From Pseudomonas viridiflava (lineage in GTDB: Bacteria; Pseudomonadota; Gammaproteobacteria; Pseudomonadales; Pseudomonadaceae): DNA of 64,000 bases. The DNA lies in NCBI RefSeq assembly GCF_900573885.1, contig NZ_UPSE01000601.1:1-64000 (forward strand), written 5' to 3'. Below, piece by piece: positions 32,688-40,274 of the stretch (its first letter is position 1; each line of letters begins with the position of its first letter). Both the position numbers and the translations under genes were made by a program. Under the pieces are notes generated by a model, which was not told where the DNA came from, did not search any database, and saw only the letters and a list, made by a program, of their open reading frames with translations.

Positions 32688-33308
32688 ATGGCTCGTTACA
32701 TTGGTCCAAAATGCAAACTGGCGCGTCGTGAAGGCACTGACCTGTTCCTGAAAAGCGGCGTTCGCGCTCTGGAATCGAAGTGCAACATCGAGGCAGCCCC
32801 TGGTATCCACGGTCAGCGCCGCGGTCGCCAATCCGATTACGGTACCCAACTGCGTGAAAAGCAGAAGGTCCGTCGTATCTATGGCGTGCTCGAGCGTCAA
32901 TTCAGCGGTTATTACAAAGAAGCTGCCGGCAAGAAAGGCGCTACTGGTGAGAACCTGCTGCAACTGCTCGAATGCCGTCTGGATAACGTTGTATACCGTA
33001 TGGGCTTCGGCGCTACTCGTGCTGAATCCCGTCAGCTGGTTTCGCACAAAGCGATCAGCATCAACGGTAAGACTGTAAACATCCCGTCGTACCAGGTTCG
33101 TGCTGGTGACGTGGTTGCAGTTCGCGAGAAATCGAAGAATCAGCTGCGCATTGTTCAAGCTCTTGAGCTGTGTGCCCAGCGTGGCCGCGTTGAGTGGGTC
33201 GAAGTTGACACTGAGAAGAAGTCGGGCGTTTTCAAAAGCGTTCCAGCTCGCAGTGACCTCTCGGCCGACATCAACGAAAGCCTGATTGTCGAGCTCTACT
33301 CCAAGTAA
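32688..33308 (+). CDS. rpsD: Small ribosomal subunit protein uS4
   Basis: S4 is a primary 16S binder, and in E. coli it represses the alpha operon. The 206-residue protein has an S4 RNA-binding segment starting at LECRLDNVVYRMGFGATRAE. It lacks an N-terminal zinc cluster, as the E. coli form does. Confidence 0.98.
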   Translation: MARYIGPKCKLARREGTDLFLKSGVRALESKCNIEAAPGIHGQRRGRQSDYGTQLREKQKVRRIYGVLERQFSGYYKEAAGKKGATGENLLQLLECRLDNVVYRMGFGATRAESRQLVSHKAISINGKTVNIPSYQVRAGDVVAVREKSKNQLRIVQALELCAQRGRVEWVEVDTEKKSGVFKSVPARSDLSADINESLIVELYSK

Positions 33309-33330
33309 GGGCTAGAAAATAGGTGCATCC

Positions 33331-34332
33331 ATGCAGATTTCGGTAAATGAGTTCCTGACCCCCCGCCACATTGATGTGCAGGTGGTCAGTCCGACCCGCG
33401 CTAAAATCACTCTCGAGCCTCTCGAGCGTGGTTTTGGCCACACGTTGGGCAACGCGCTGCGTCGCATTTTGTTGTCCTCAATGCCTGGCTGTGCAGTAGT
33501 CGAGGCCGAGATTGACGGTGTGCTCCACGAGTACAGCGCCATCGAAGGTGTACAGGAAGACGTAATTGAAATCCTGCTCAACCTGAAAGGTCTGGCTATC
33601 AAGTTGCACGGTCGTGACGAAGTGACTCTGACACTGGCGAAGAAGGGCTCGGGCGTTGTTACCGCTGCCGATATTCAGCTGGATCATGATGTCGAGATCG
33701 TCAACGGTGATCACGTTATTGCCAACCTGGCTTCTAACGGCGCACTGAACATGAAGCTCACTGTGGCTCGTGGTCGCGGCTATGAGCCTGCTGATTCGCG
33801 TCAGAGTGATGAAGACGAAAGCCGCAGCATCGGTCGCTTGCAGCTGGACTCCTCTTTCAGCCCCGTGCGCCGTGTTGCGTACGTAGTTGAAAACGCCCGT
33901 GTTGAGCAGCGTACTAACCTTGACAAGCTGGTTATTGACCTGGAGACCAACGGTACTCTGGATCCTGAAGAGGCTATCCGCCGCGCTGCAACCATTCTGC
34001 AACAGCAGTTGGCTGCGTTCGTCGACCTCAAAGGTGACAGTGAGCCAGTGGTAATCGAGCAGGAAGACGAGATCGATCCGATCCTGCTGCGTCCGGTTGA
34101 TGATCTGGAACTGACCGTTCGTTCGGCCAACTGCCTCAAGGCGGAGAACATTTACTACATCGGCGACCTGATTCAGCGCACCGAAGTAGAACTGTTGAAA
34201 ACTCCGAACTTGGGCAAGAAGTCCCTGACTGAGATCAAGGACGTGCTGGCCTCTCGTGGTCTTTCTCTCGGTATGCGCCTGGACAACTGGCCACCGGCAA
34301 GTCTTAAGAAGGACGACAAGGCGACTGCCTGA
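33331..34332 (+). CDS. rpoA: RNA polymerase alpha subunit
   Basis: Alpha dimerises to nucleate polymerase assembly, and its C-terminal domain binds UP elements and activators. The 333-residue protein has the N-terminal assembly motif RGFGHTLGNALRRILLSSMP. The C-terminal DNA-binding domain includes RSANCLKAENIYYIGDLIQR and NLGKKSLTEIKDVL. Co-transcription with rpsM-rpsK-rpsD and rplQ is conserved. Confidence 0.99.
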   Translation: MQISVNEFLTPRHIDVQVVSPTRAKITLEPLERGFGHTLGNALRRILLSSMPGCAVVEAEIDGVLHEYSAIEGVQEDVIEILLNLKGLAIKLHGRDEVTLTLAKKGSGVVTAADIQLDHDVEIVNGDHVIANLASNGALNMKLTVARGRGYEPADSRQSDEDESRSIGRLQLDSSFSPVRRVAYVVENARVEQRTNLDKLVIDLETNGTLDPEEAIRRAATILQQQLAAFVDLKGDSEPVVIEQEDEIDPILLRPVDDLELTVRSANCLKAENIYYIGDLIQRTEVELLKTPNLGKKSLTEIKDVLASRGLSLGMRLDNWPPASLKKDDKATA

Positions 34333-34374
34333 TCGTCGTAATCACCGAACGTAAGTTTGGTAAGGAATAGAACC

Positions 34375-34761
34375 ATGCGTCATCGTAAGAGTGGTCGTCA
34401 CCTGAGCCGCACTAGCGCTCACCGCAAGGCCATGTTTCAAAACATGGCGGTGTCGCTGTTTGAGCACGAGTTGATCAAAACGACCCTGCCTAAGGCCAAG
34501 GAACTGCGTCGCGTAGCCGAGCCGCTGATCACCCTGGCTAAAGAAGATAGTCTGGCGAACCGTCGTTTGGCCTTCGACCGTACTCGTTCGAAAGCTATCG
34601 TTGGCAAGCTGTTCAACGACCTGGGCAAGCGCTACGCCACCCGTCAGGGCGGCTACCTGCGTATTCTCAAGTGCGGCTTCCGCGCTGGCGACAATGCTCC
34701 AATGGCTTATGTTGAGCTGGTTGACCGTCCGGTCGGCGGCGCAGCTGTAGACGCTGAGTAA
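34375..34761 (+). CDS. rplQ: Large ribosomal subunit protein bL17
   Basis: L17 is a 50S protein near the tunnel exit. The 128-residue protein starts MRHRKSGRHLSRTSAHRKAM. An earlier in-frame start (34357) is upstream of the ribosome site GGAAT and is rejected. It is the last gene of the alpha operon. Confidence 0.98.
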   Translation: MRHRKSGRHLSRTSAHRKAMFQNMAVSLFEHELIKTTLPKAKELRRVAEPLITLAKEDSLANRRLAFDRTRSKAIVGKLFNDLGKRYATRQGGYLRILKCGFRAGDNAPMAYVELVDRPVGGAAVDAE

Positions 34762-34776
34762 GTCGTAGGTTGTAAG

Positions 34777-34808
34777 AAAAAACCGAGCTCCGGCTCGGTT
34801 TTTTTACG
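34777..34808 (+). terminator. Alpha operon terminator
   Basis: AAAACCGAGC pairs with GCTCGGTTTT around TCCG and ends in TTTTTTT. It lies 15 bases after rplQ. Confidence 0.93.
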
Positions 34809-34825
34809 TCTGCGGAAAGACATAT

Positions 34826-34866
34826 CTATTGAGTGTTGAGCTGTAAAAGTATTTCACTATCAATAG
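34826..34866. promoter_or_regulatory. Inverted repeat in the katA control region
   Basis: CTATTGAGTG (34826-34835) and CACTATCAATAG (34855-34866) are inverted copies apart from a 2-base insertion. ATAG/CTAT half sites are a feature of OxyR targets, and katA genes are often OxyR-controlled. A second CGATAG occurs at about 34891. The spacing was not matched to the full OxyR consensus, so this is a weak candidate. Confidence 0.3.
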
Positions 34867-34959
34867 TTTTCGTTTAATGAATTAGCGGTGCTCGATAGCT
34901 CACCTTAATCTCTGCTGCAACGCCGGGCTACACCGGTTGAGCATGACCAGGAGAGCGTA

Positions 34960-36408
34960 ATGAGCGAGTCCCCCATTCTTACTACCGCCAGCGGTGCGCC
35001 AGTCGCCGATAATCAGAATTCTCGTACCGCCGGCCCGCGCGGTCCGTTGCTGTTGGACGATTTCCACCTCGTTGAAAAACTTGCCCACTTCAACCGCGAA
35101 GTCATTCCTGAGCGTCGCGTTCATGCCAAGGGCTCAGGCGCTTACGGCACGTTTACTGTCACCCGCGACATTACTCGGCTTAGCTACGCCAACGTATTCG
35201 AAAGTGTGGGCAAGCAGACTCCGATTTTTCTGCGGTTCTCCACCGTCGGTGGCGAGCGCGGCTCAGCTGACACGGAGCGCGATCCTCGTGGTTTTGCGCT
35301 GAAGTTTTATACCGAAGAGGGCAACTGGGACATCGTTGGCAACAACACCCCGGTATTCTTCATCCGCGATCCGCTGAAGTTTCCCGACTTCATTCACACG
35401 CAGAAGCGCCTGCCGCAGAGCAACCTTAAAAGTCCACAAATGATGTGGGACTTCTGGTCGCTGTCGCCCGAATCGCTGCACCAGGTGACCATTCTGTTTT
35501 CTGATCGAGGTATTCCGGACGGTTACCGGTTTATGCACGGGTTTGGCAGCCACACGTTCAGCTTGATTAACGCTAACGGTGAGCGCCACTGGGTGAAGTG
35601 GCACTACAAGAGCCAGCAAGGTATCAAGAACCTGGCGCCTGCTGACGCTGCTCGCTTGGCCGGGACAGACCCGGACTATGCCCAGCGCGATCTGTTTGGT
35701 GCGATTGAGCGGGGCGAATTTCCGAAGTGGACCGTTTGCGTACAGGTGATGACTGAAGCGCAGGCCGCAGCTCACCGCGAGAATCCGTTCGATGTCACCA
35801 AGACCTGGTCGCAGAAGGAATTTCCGCTGATGGAAGTCGGTGTGATCGAGCTGAACCGTAATCCGCAGAACTACTTTGCCGAGGTTGAGCAGGCCGCTTT
35901 CGCGCCAAGCAATGTGGTGCCGGGTGTTGGGTTGTCGCCTGATCGCATGCTGCAGGGCCGCGTATTCGCCTACGCCGACGCACACCGGTATCGCATCGGC
36001 ACCAACCACCAGCAGTTGCCGGTAAACGCGCCGAAATCGCCGGTGAACAATTACCAGCGTGACGGGGCTATGCGTTTTGATGGTAATGGTGGTGCCGCCA
36101 CCCACTACGAGCCGAACAGCTATGCCAGCGCTCCGAAGCAGGCGCCGCAGTATCGTGAGCCGGCGTTGGCGTTGGAAGGCGCTGCCGACCGTTACGACCA
36201 CCGCACCGACAGTGATTACTACAGCCAGGCGGGTGCGCTGTTCCGCTTGATGAGTACTGAACAGCAAGCATTGCTCATTGGCAACATTGCAGGTGCGATG
36301 CAGAGCGTTACCCGGGACGTTCAGTTGCGTCAGTTGGCGCACTTCAGCAAGGCTGACGCGGCCTACGGGCGTGGCGTTGCTACGGCGCTCGGCTTGAATA
36401 TCGAGTAA
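34960..36408 (+). CDS. katA: Monofunctional heme catalase KatA
   Basis: KatA breaks hydrogen peroxide into water and oxygen. The 482-residue small-subunit clade catalase has distal histidine 55 (RRVHAKGSGAYG), distal asparagine 128 (VGNNTPVFF) and proximal heme-ligand tyrosine 338 (RVFAYADAHRYR). Length and sequence fit Pseudomonas KatA, and no signal peptide is visible. AGGAG precedes the ATG. In other pseudomonads katA follows the ribosomal locus and is itself followed by bacterioferritin. Here bfr is missing and the next gene is trmL on the opposite strand. Confidence 0.95.
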   Translation: MSESPILTTASGAPVADNQNSRTAGPRGPLLLDDFHLVEKLAHFNREVIPERRVHAKGSGAYGTFTVTRDITRLSYANVFESVGKQTPIFLRFSTVGGERGSADTERDPRGFALKFYTEEGNWDIVGNNTPVFFIRDPLKFPDFIHTQKRLPQSNLKSPQMMWDFWSLSPESLHQVTILFSDRGIPDGYRFMHGFGSHTFSLINANGERHWVKWHYKSQQGIKNLAPADAARLAGTDPDYAQRDLFGAIERGEFPKWTVCVQVMTEAQAAAHRENPFDVTKTWSQKEFPLMEVGVIELNRNPQNYFAEVEQAAFAPSNVVPGVGLSPDRMLQGRVFAYADAHRYRIGTNHQQLPVNAPKSPVNNYQRDGAMRFDGNGGAATHYEPNSYASAPKQAPQYREPALALEGAADRYDHRTDSDYYSQAGALFRLMSTEQQALLIGNIAGAMQSVTRDVQLRQLAHFSKADAAYGRGVATALGLNIE

Positions 36409-36423
36409 CGGCACAGCAGTAAA

Positions 36424-36452
36424 GAAAAGGCGCCTCAGTGGCGCCTTTTCTC
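36424..36452. terminator. Bidirectional terminator between katA and trmL
   Basis: A perfect 11-bp stem (GAAAAGGCGCC against GGCGCCTTTTC) with loop TCAGT lies between the convergent genes. It gives T tracts in both directions. Confidence 0.85.
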
Positions 36453-36468
36453 TGCGTAATAAAACTGC

Positions 36469-36930
36469 CTAGTCCAACCCGAACCCAAGCTGCCGCCAGC
36501 CTTCGTACACGGCCACTGCTACCGTATTGGAAAGGTTCAGGCTTCTGCAGCCCGGACGCATCGGCAAGCGCAGTCTTTGCTCGGCCGGGAGCGCATCCAG
36601 CACCTCCGTTGGCAGGCCGCGACTTTCCGGACCGAAAAGCAGCGCGTCGCCTTTGGCGTAAGTGGCTTCGTGGAAGGGGCGCGATGCCTTGGTGGTGTAC
36701 GCGAACAGTCTTGGATTGCCGAGGCTTTCCAGGCAGCTGGAAAGGTCGCTGTGGCGCGTGAGCGTCGCGTATTCGTGATAATCCAGCCCCGCCCGGCGCA
36801 GGCGCTTGTCGTCCAGCTCGAAGCCGATCGGTTCGATCAGGTGCAGACTGCATCCGCTATTGGCGCAGAGCCTGATAATGTTGCCGGTATTGGGGGGGAT
36901 TTCCGGTTGAAACAAGATCACGTGAAACAT
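36469..36930 (-). CDS. trmL: tRNA (cytidine(34)-2'-O)-methyltransferase TrmL
   Basis: TrmL is a SPOUT methyltransferase that 2'-O-methylates the wobble base of two tRNA-Leu species. The 153-residue protein shows the minimal TrmL form: N-terminal PEIPPNTGNIIRLCANSGC, then LLFGPESRGLP and PMRPGCRSLNLSNTVAVAVY, which form the AdoMet-binding trefoil knot. In P. aeruginosa this gene also lies near ntrC. Its start region overlaps the presumed start of the divergent membrane-protein gene. Confidence 0.94.
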   Translation of the reverse strand: MFHVILFQPEIPPNTGNIIRLCANSGCSLHLIEPIGFELDDKRLRRAGLDYHEYATLTRHSDLSSCLESLGNPRLFAYTTKASRPFHEATYAKGDALLFGPESRGLPTEVLDALPAEQRLRLPMRPGCRSLNLSNTVAVAVYEGWRQLGFGLD

Positions 36931-37371
36931 GCACGACTCCGACTTGAGGGCGTCGAGGATTTTACCCCTGCGGAGCCGGATCCGCGGCCGAAATTATTAG
37001 TGCGCGTTGTCGCCTCGCTTGCGCTGTTCGGTTTTATGGTGGGCTTGATGATCGGCCGGCTGGGCGACCCGCAGCCGGTCATGCTTCAGAGTATTGAGAT
37101 AGGGGCGGGCGGTCTTGAGCTGGTATTCGATGCCGAACCAAAAGTGACCGCTGAGCACGTGCATGGTGCGCTGGTGATGCGCTTCGATGCTGAGGGAAGC
37201 TCTCGCCAGGGCCAGCTGCAACTGGACGGCAAGAGCGTCAATTGGCGGTTGCTGCGAAGTAAAGGTGGGTTGCTGCTGAATCTGGTGGCGGCCCGTCCGC
37301 TGCGTGCTCAATGGCACGGTACAGCGGAGGGTGGTCGATGGCGGCTGGCGATCAGCCTTGTAGCGGAGTAG
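36922..37371 (+). CDS. Small single-pass membrane protein of unknown function
   Basis: The frame is open well upstream, but that part is antisense to trmL. From the GTG at 36922 the product is 149 residues: a short cytoplasmic N terminus, one membrane helix (about residues 29-44, ASLALFGFMVGLMIGRLG) and a periplasmic C-terminal part with beta-type sequence. A second GTG at 37000 gives a 123-residue form starting just before the helix. Neither has a convincing ribosome site, so the start is uncertain. I know no function. The position between trmL and the ntrC-proximal sRNA is its main context. Confidence 0.6.
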   Translation: MKHARLRLEGVEDFTPAEPDPRPKLLVRVVASLALFGFMVGLMIGRLGDPQPVMLQSIEIGAGGLELVFDAEPKVTAEHVHGALVMRFDAEGSSRQGQLQLDGKSVNWRLLRSKGGLLLNLVAARPLRAQWHGTAEGGRWRLAISLVAE

Positions 37372-37395
37372 CGCTTGCGGGTCTAGCCGCAGAAT

Positions 37396-37463
37396 AAAAA
37401 AGGGGAATCCCCGGCCTGCCTGTACCAAGGTCCCCGAAAACTGGGGGTGCTTCGTGTTGCGTA
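37396..37463 (-). ncRNA. nrsZ: Candidate nitrogen-regulated sRNA (NrsZ-like)
   Basis: On the minus strand a strong sigma-54 element (37474-37489) faces a non-coding stretch of about 67 bases. The stretch holds a CCCC/GGGG hairpin (37432-37447 region), then GGGGATTCCCC followed by TTTTTTATT, a short terminator. P. aeruginosa encodes NrsZ, an NtrBC/RpoN-dependent sRNA, in the same place directly downstream of ntrC. I saw no open reading frame here. The transcript ends are inferred, and homology rests on synteny, promoter type and the GC hairpins. I made no alignment. Confidence 0.6.
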
Positions 37464-37473
37464 CTTAACACTA

Positions 37474-37489
37474 TGCAGGGCGTGTGCCA
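37474..37489 (-). promoter_or_regulatory. Sigma-54 promoter of the candidate sRNA
   Basis: Read on the minus strand, TGGCACACGCCCTGCA matches TGGCAC-N5-TTGCA with one mismatch and keeps the exact 10-base distance between the invariant GG (-24) and GC (-12). Start of transcription would be near 37463. I found no GCACCA-N3-TGGTGC palindrome in the 150 bases upstream. Confidence 0.75.
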
Positions 37490-37516
37490 GTTTTATTGCA
37501 ATGAGGATTTTTCCCA

Positions 37517-37547
37517 CAAAAAAGCGAGCTCGAGGCTCGCTTTTTTG
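37517..37547. terminator. ntrBC terminator
   Basis: AAAAAAGCGAGC pairs with GCTCGCTTTTTT around TCGAG. The T/A tracts make it bidirectional. It lies 20 bases beyond the ntrC stop and separates ntrC from the sRNA promoter. Confidence 0.88.
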
Positions 37548-37566
37548 TAGCGGCTGACGCCCAGGT

Positions 37567-39000
37567 TTAGCCTTCGTCTTCCTCGTCGTCAGCGCCGTCT
37601 ATCTTCATTCCCAGCTCTTTTATCTTACGAGTCAAGGTGTTACGGCCCCAGCCGAGGAGCACGGCGGCGTCCCGACGACGTCCGGCGGTGTGCTTGAGTG
37701 CGGTTTCGATCATGATCCGTTCGAACGTCGGCACGGCCGTATCGAGCAAGCTGGACTGCCCTCGCGCAAGCGCCTGATCGGCCCATTGGCGCAAAGCCTG
37801 CTCCCAATTGGTCGCCGGAGCACTGTCTTGGGGCTGGGTGAGCAATTCCGGGGGCAGGTCGTCGATGTGCACTTCGCGACCCGAAGCCATCACCGTGATC
37901 CAGCGGCAGGTGTTTTCCAGCTGACGTACGTTGCCGGGCCATGGCAGGTTTTTGAGGTAATCCTCGGTTTCGGTCTTGAGAAGCTTCGGCTCGACTGCCA
38001 GCTCCTGCGCCGCCCGGGCGAGGAAGTGGCGCGCCAGCGTCGGGATGTCTTCGCGACGGTCCGACATGCGCGGAATGTGGATGCGAATGACGTTCAGGCG
38101 ATGGAACAAGTCTTCACGAAACTTGCCGGCCTGCACGAGGTTTTCCAGATTCTGGTGAGTCGCGGCGATGATGCGAACATCCACCTTCACCGGCGTGTGA
38201 CCGCCCACGCGGTAAAACTCGCCGTCTGCCAATACACGCAGCAGTCGGGTTTGGGTATCTGCCGGCATGTCGCCGATTTCGTCGAGAAACAGGGTGCCGC
38301 CATCCGCTTGTTCGAAACGGCCGCGACGCTGATTTGCCGCCCCGGTGAACGCACCTTTCTCGTGGCCAAACAGTTCGGACTCCATCAAGTCTTTTGGAAT
38401 CGCTGCCATATTAAGTGCGATAAAAGGCGAGGCCGCGCGCGGGCTGTGGCGGTGCAGCGCGTGCGCCACCAGTTCCTTGCCGGTGCCTGATTCACCGTTG
38501 ATAAGCACAGTGATGTTCGAGTGGCTCAGTCGCCCGATGGCACGAAACACTTCCTGCATGGCTGGCGCTTCGCCAATGATTTCCGGCGTGCGGGTCTGCT
38601 CTACAGGAACGTGCAGGCCTTGCTGCTCCTGCGCGTGCTGGAAGGCGCGCTTGACCAGTGAAACCGCCTCGTCAACGTCGAACGGTTTTGGCAGGTATTC
38701 GAACGCGCCGCCCTGGTAGGAGGCGACCGCGCTTTCCAGGTCGGAATGGGCCGTCATGATGATCACCGGCAGGCGCGGGTACAGCTCGCGGATGCGTGCG
38801 AGCAGATCCAGGCCGCTGGCGCCCGGCATGCGGATATCGGAAATGATCACGTCCGGCTGCTGGCGGGTCAGGCGGGTGAGCACGCCGTCGGCACTGTCGA
38901 AGCTGGTGGTGGTCATGCCTTCTTGTTGCAGGGCTTTTTCCAGTACCCAACGGATGGAACGGTCGTCGTCGACAATCCAGACGGTTTCGCTGCGGCTCAT
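37567..39000 (-). CDS. ntrC: Nitrogen regulation response regulator NtrC
   Basis: NtrC activates sigma-54 promoters under nitrogen limitation. The 477-residue protein has a receiver domain with Asp55 (phosphorylation), Thr83 and Lys105. The AAA+ domain has Walker A GESGTGKE (169-176) and the sigma-54-contacting GAFTGA loop (216-221). The C-terminal Fis-type helix-turn-helix contains AAVLLGWGRNTLTRKIKELG. Start chosen at 39000 (MSRSETVWIVDDD). An upstream extension lies inside ntrB. The start overlaps the ntrB stop by 4 bases (ATGA). Confidence 0.97.
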   Translation of the reverse strand: MSRSETVWIVDDDRSIRWVLEKALQQEGMTTTSFDSADGVLTRLTRQQPDVIISDIRMPGASGLDLLARIRELYPRLPVIIMTAHSDLESAVASYQGGAFEYLPKPFDVDEAVSLVKRAFQHAQEQQGLHVPVEQTRTPEIIGEAPAMQEVFRAIGRLSHSNITVLINGESGTGKELVAHALHRHSPRAASPFIALNMAAIPKDLMESELFGHEKGAFTGAANQRRGRFEQADGGTLFLDEIGDMPADTQTRLLRVLADGEFYRVGGHTPVKVDVRIIAATHQNLENLVQAGKFREDLFHRLNVIRIHIPRMSDRREDIPTLARHFLARAAQELAVEPKLLKTETEDYLKNLPWPGNVRQLENTCRWITVMASGREVHIDDLPPELLTQPQDSAPATNWEQALRQWADQALARGQSSLLDTAVPTFERIMIETALKHTAGRRRDAAVLLGWGRNTLTRKIKELGMKIDGADDEEDEG

Positions 39001-40082
39001 GACGAAGTAGCTCCTTGTTCCAGAGGCAGGAAGATCGAAAACACGGTATGGCCTGGATGGCTCTCGCATTCGATCAGTCCCTGATGCTGACTGATGATGT
39101 TCTGGGTGATAGCCAAGCCCAGTCCGGTACCGTCCGGACGACCACTGACCATGGGATAGAAGATGGTTTCCTGCAGTTCGGCAGGAATGCCGGGGCCGTT
39201 GTCGATGATTTCCACTTTGGCCACCAGGCGATGCCGGGTGTGGGCGATGGTGAACTGCCGCAAGGTGCGCGTGCGCAGCATGATGCGGCCCTGGCGGAAT
39301 TCGTTCTGGCCGCCGATCGCCTGCATGGCGTTGCGCACGATATTGAGCACGGCCTGGATCATTTGTTCACGGTCGATCAGTACATCCGGAATGCTCGGGT
39401 CGTAATCGCGCACCAAGGTGATACCGCCCTGACTTTCCGCCTCCACCAGACTGCTCACACGTTCCAGCACTTCGTGCACATTGGTCAGTGCCAGCGACGG
39501 CAGCTTGTTCGAGCCCAGCATGCGGTCGACCAGATTACGCAGGCGGTCGGCCTCTTCGATGATGACGTTGGTGTAGTCCTTGAGGTTCTCGTCCGGCAGC
39601 TCACGTGCCAGCAGCTGTGCCGCCCCGCGAATGCCGCCCAGAGGGTTCTTGATCTCATGGGCAAGGCCACGCACCAGCATTTTGGTGGTTTCCTGCTTTG
39701 ACAGCTGAGCCTCTTCCTTGGTGATACGCAGCAAGCGATCACGCGGGTGCACTTCAAGCAGCAGCAGCGTCGCGCCCCGGTTGAGAATCGGCGTCACGGC
39801 GTAATCCACCGTCAGCGTCTGGCCCGTCAAGGCGATCAGCACGGCCTCACGCTTATTGAAAGGGTGGGCCTCTTCGACCGCCTGGCGTAAGGAGGCCAAC
39901 GCCTCGGGGGACTCGGTGAACAGTTCGCTGATGAACTGACCATGGCTGCGTTGGCCGCTGACAGCCAGCAGCATCTCCGCTGCAGGGTTCATGTACTCAA
40001 GGCGCAGTTCCGCGTTGAGCAACAACGTCGCAGTGGTCAGGTTGTCCAGCAGCAGGCGGTGCAGGGCGTCGTTTATGGTCAT
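38997..40082 (-). CDS. ntrB: Nitrogen regulation sensor histidine kinase NtrB
   Basis: NtrB phosphorylates or dephosphorylates NtrC according to PII (GlnB/GlnK) signalling. It is a soluble 361-residue protein without membrane helices. It has an N-terminal PAS domain (about 10-120), the H box with His142 (VRGLAHEIKNPLGGIRGA), an N box (VLNIVRNAMQAI) and G boxes (DNGPGIP, GTGLGLAI). It is coupled to ntrC by a 4-base overlap. A sigma-54 element and a perfect NtrC palindrome upstream suggest positive autoregulation. Confidence 0.97.
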   Translation of the reverse strand: MTINDALHRLLLDNLTTATLLLNAELRLEYMNPAAEMLLAVSGQRSHGQFISELFTESPEALASLRQAVEEAHPFNKREAVLIALTGQTLTVDYAVTPILNRGATLLLLEVHPRDRLLRITKEEAQLSKQETTKMLVRGLAHEIKNPLGGIRGAAQLLARELPDENLKDYTNVIIEEADRLRNLVDRMLGSNKLPSLALTNVHEVLERVSSLVEAESQGGITLVRDYDPSIPDVLIDREQMIQAVLNIVRNAMQAIGGQNEFRQGRIMLRTRTLRQFTIAHTRHRLVAKVEIIDNGPGIPAELQETIFYPMVSGRPDGTGLGLAITQNIISQHQGLIECESHPGHTVFSIFLPLEQGATSS

Positions 40083-40111
40083 CTATGGGATCCCGAGAAT
40101 GGGACTGAAAA

Positions 40112-40127
40112 TGCAAAAAGCAAACCA
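40112..40127 (-). promoter_or_regulatory. Candidate sigma-54 promoter of ntrBC
   Basis: On the minus strand TGGTTTGCTTTTTGCA carries GG and GC exactly 10 bases apart and a perfect TTGCA -12 box. The -24 box is TGGTTT instead of TGGCAC. Transcription would start near 40101, about 19 bases before the ntrB ATG. Confidence 0.6.
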
Positions 40128-40245
40128 AAGCCCCGAAAAGACGCGCGACAGGCGCCTAAACAGGGATATTGGGTCGTTTTGCTGCACCAGCCGCTGTCAT
40201 GTACGAACCAAAACAGGGAGAGCATAGAATTTGGTGCGCTACAAA

Positions 40246-40260
40246 GCACCAATTTGGTGC
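40246..40260. promoter_or_regulatory. Perfect NtrC-binding palindrome upstream of ntrB
   Basis: GCACCAATTTGGTGC is GCACCA-N3-TGGTGC, the strong enterobacterial NtrC site. An additional TGGTGC half site lies at 40232-40237. Its centre is about 150 bases upstream of the predicted ntrB start point, in enhancer range. It lies between ntrB and the end of the next gene. Confidence 0.75.
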
Positions 40261-40274
40261 TTTGGCGAAGAGAG

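Noticed and set aside
36577..36921. Upstream part of the frame leading to the small membrane protein
   Set aside because: It is antisense to trmL and not protein-like; only the part from the GTG at 36922 or 37000 is plausible.
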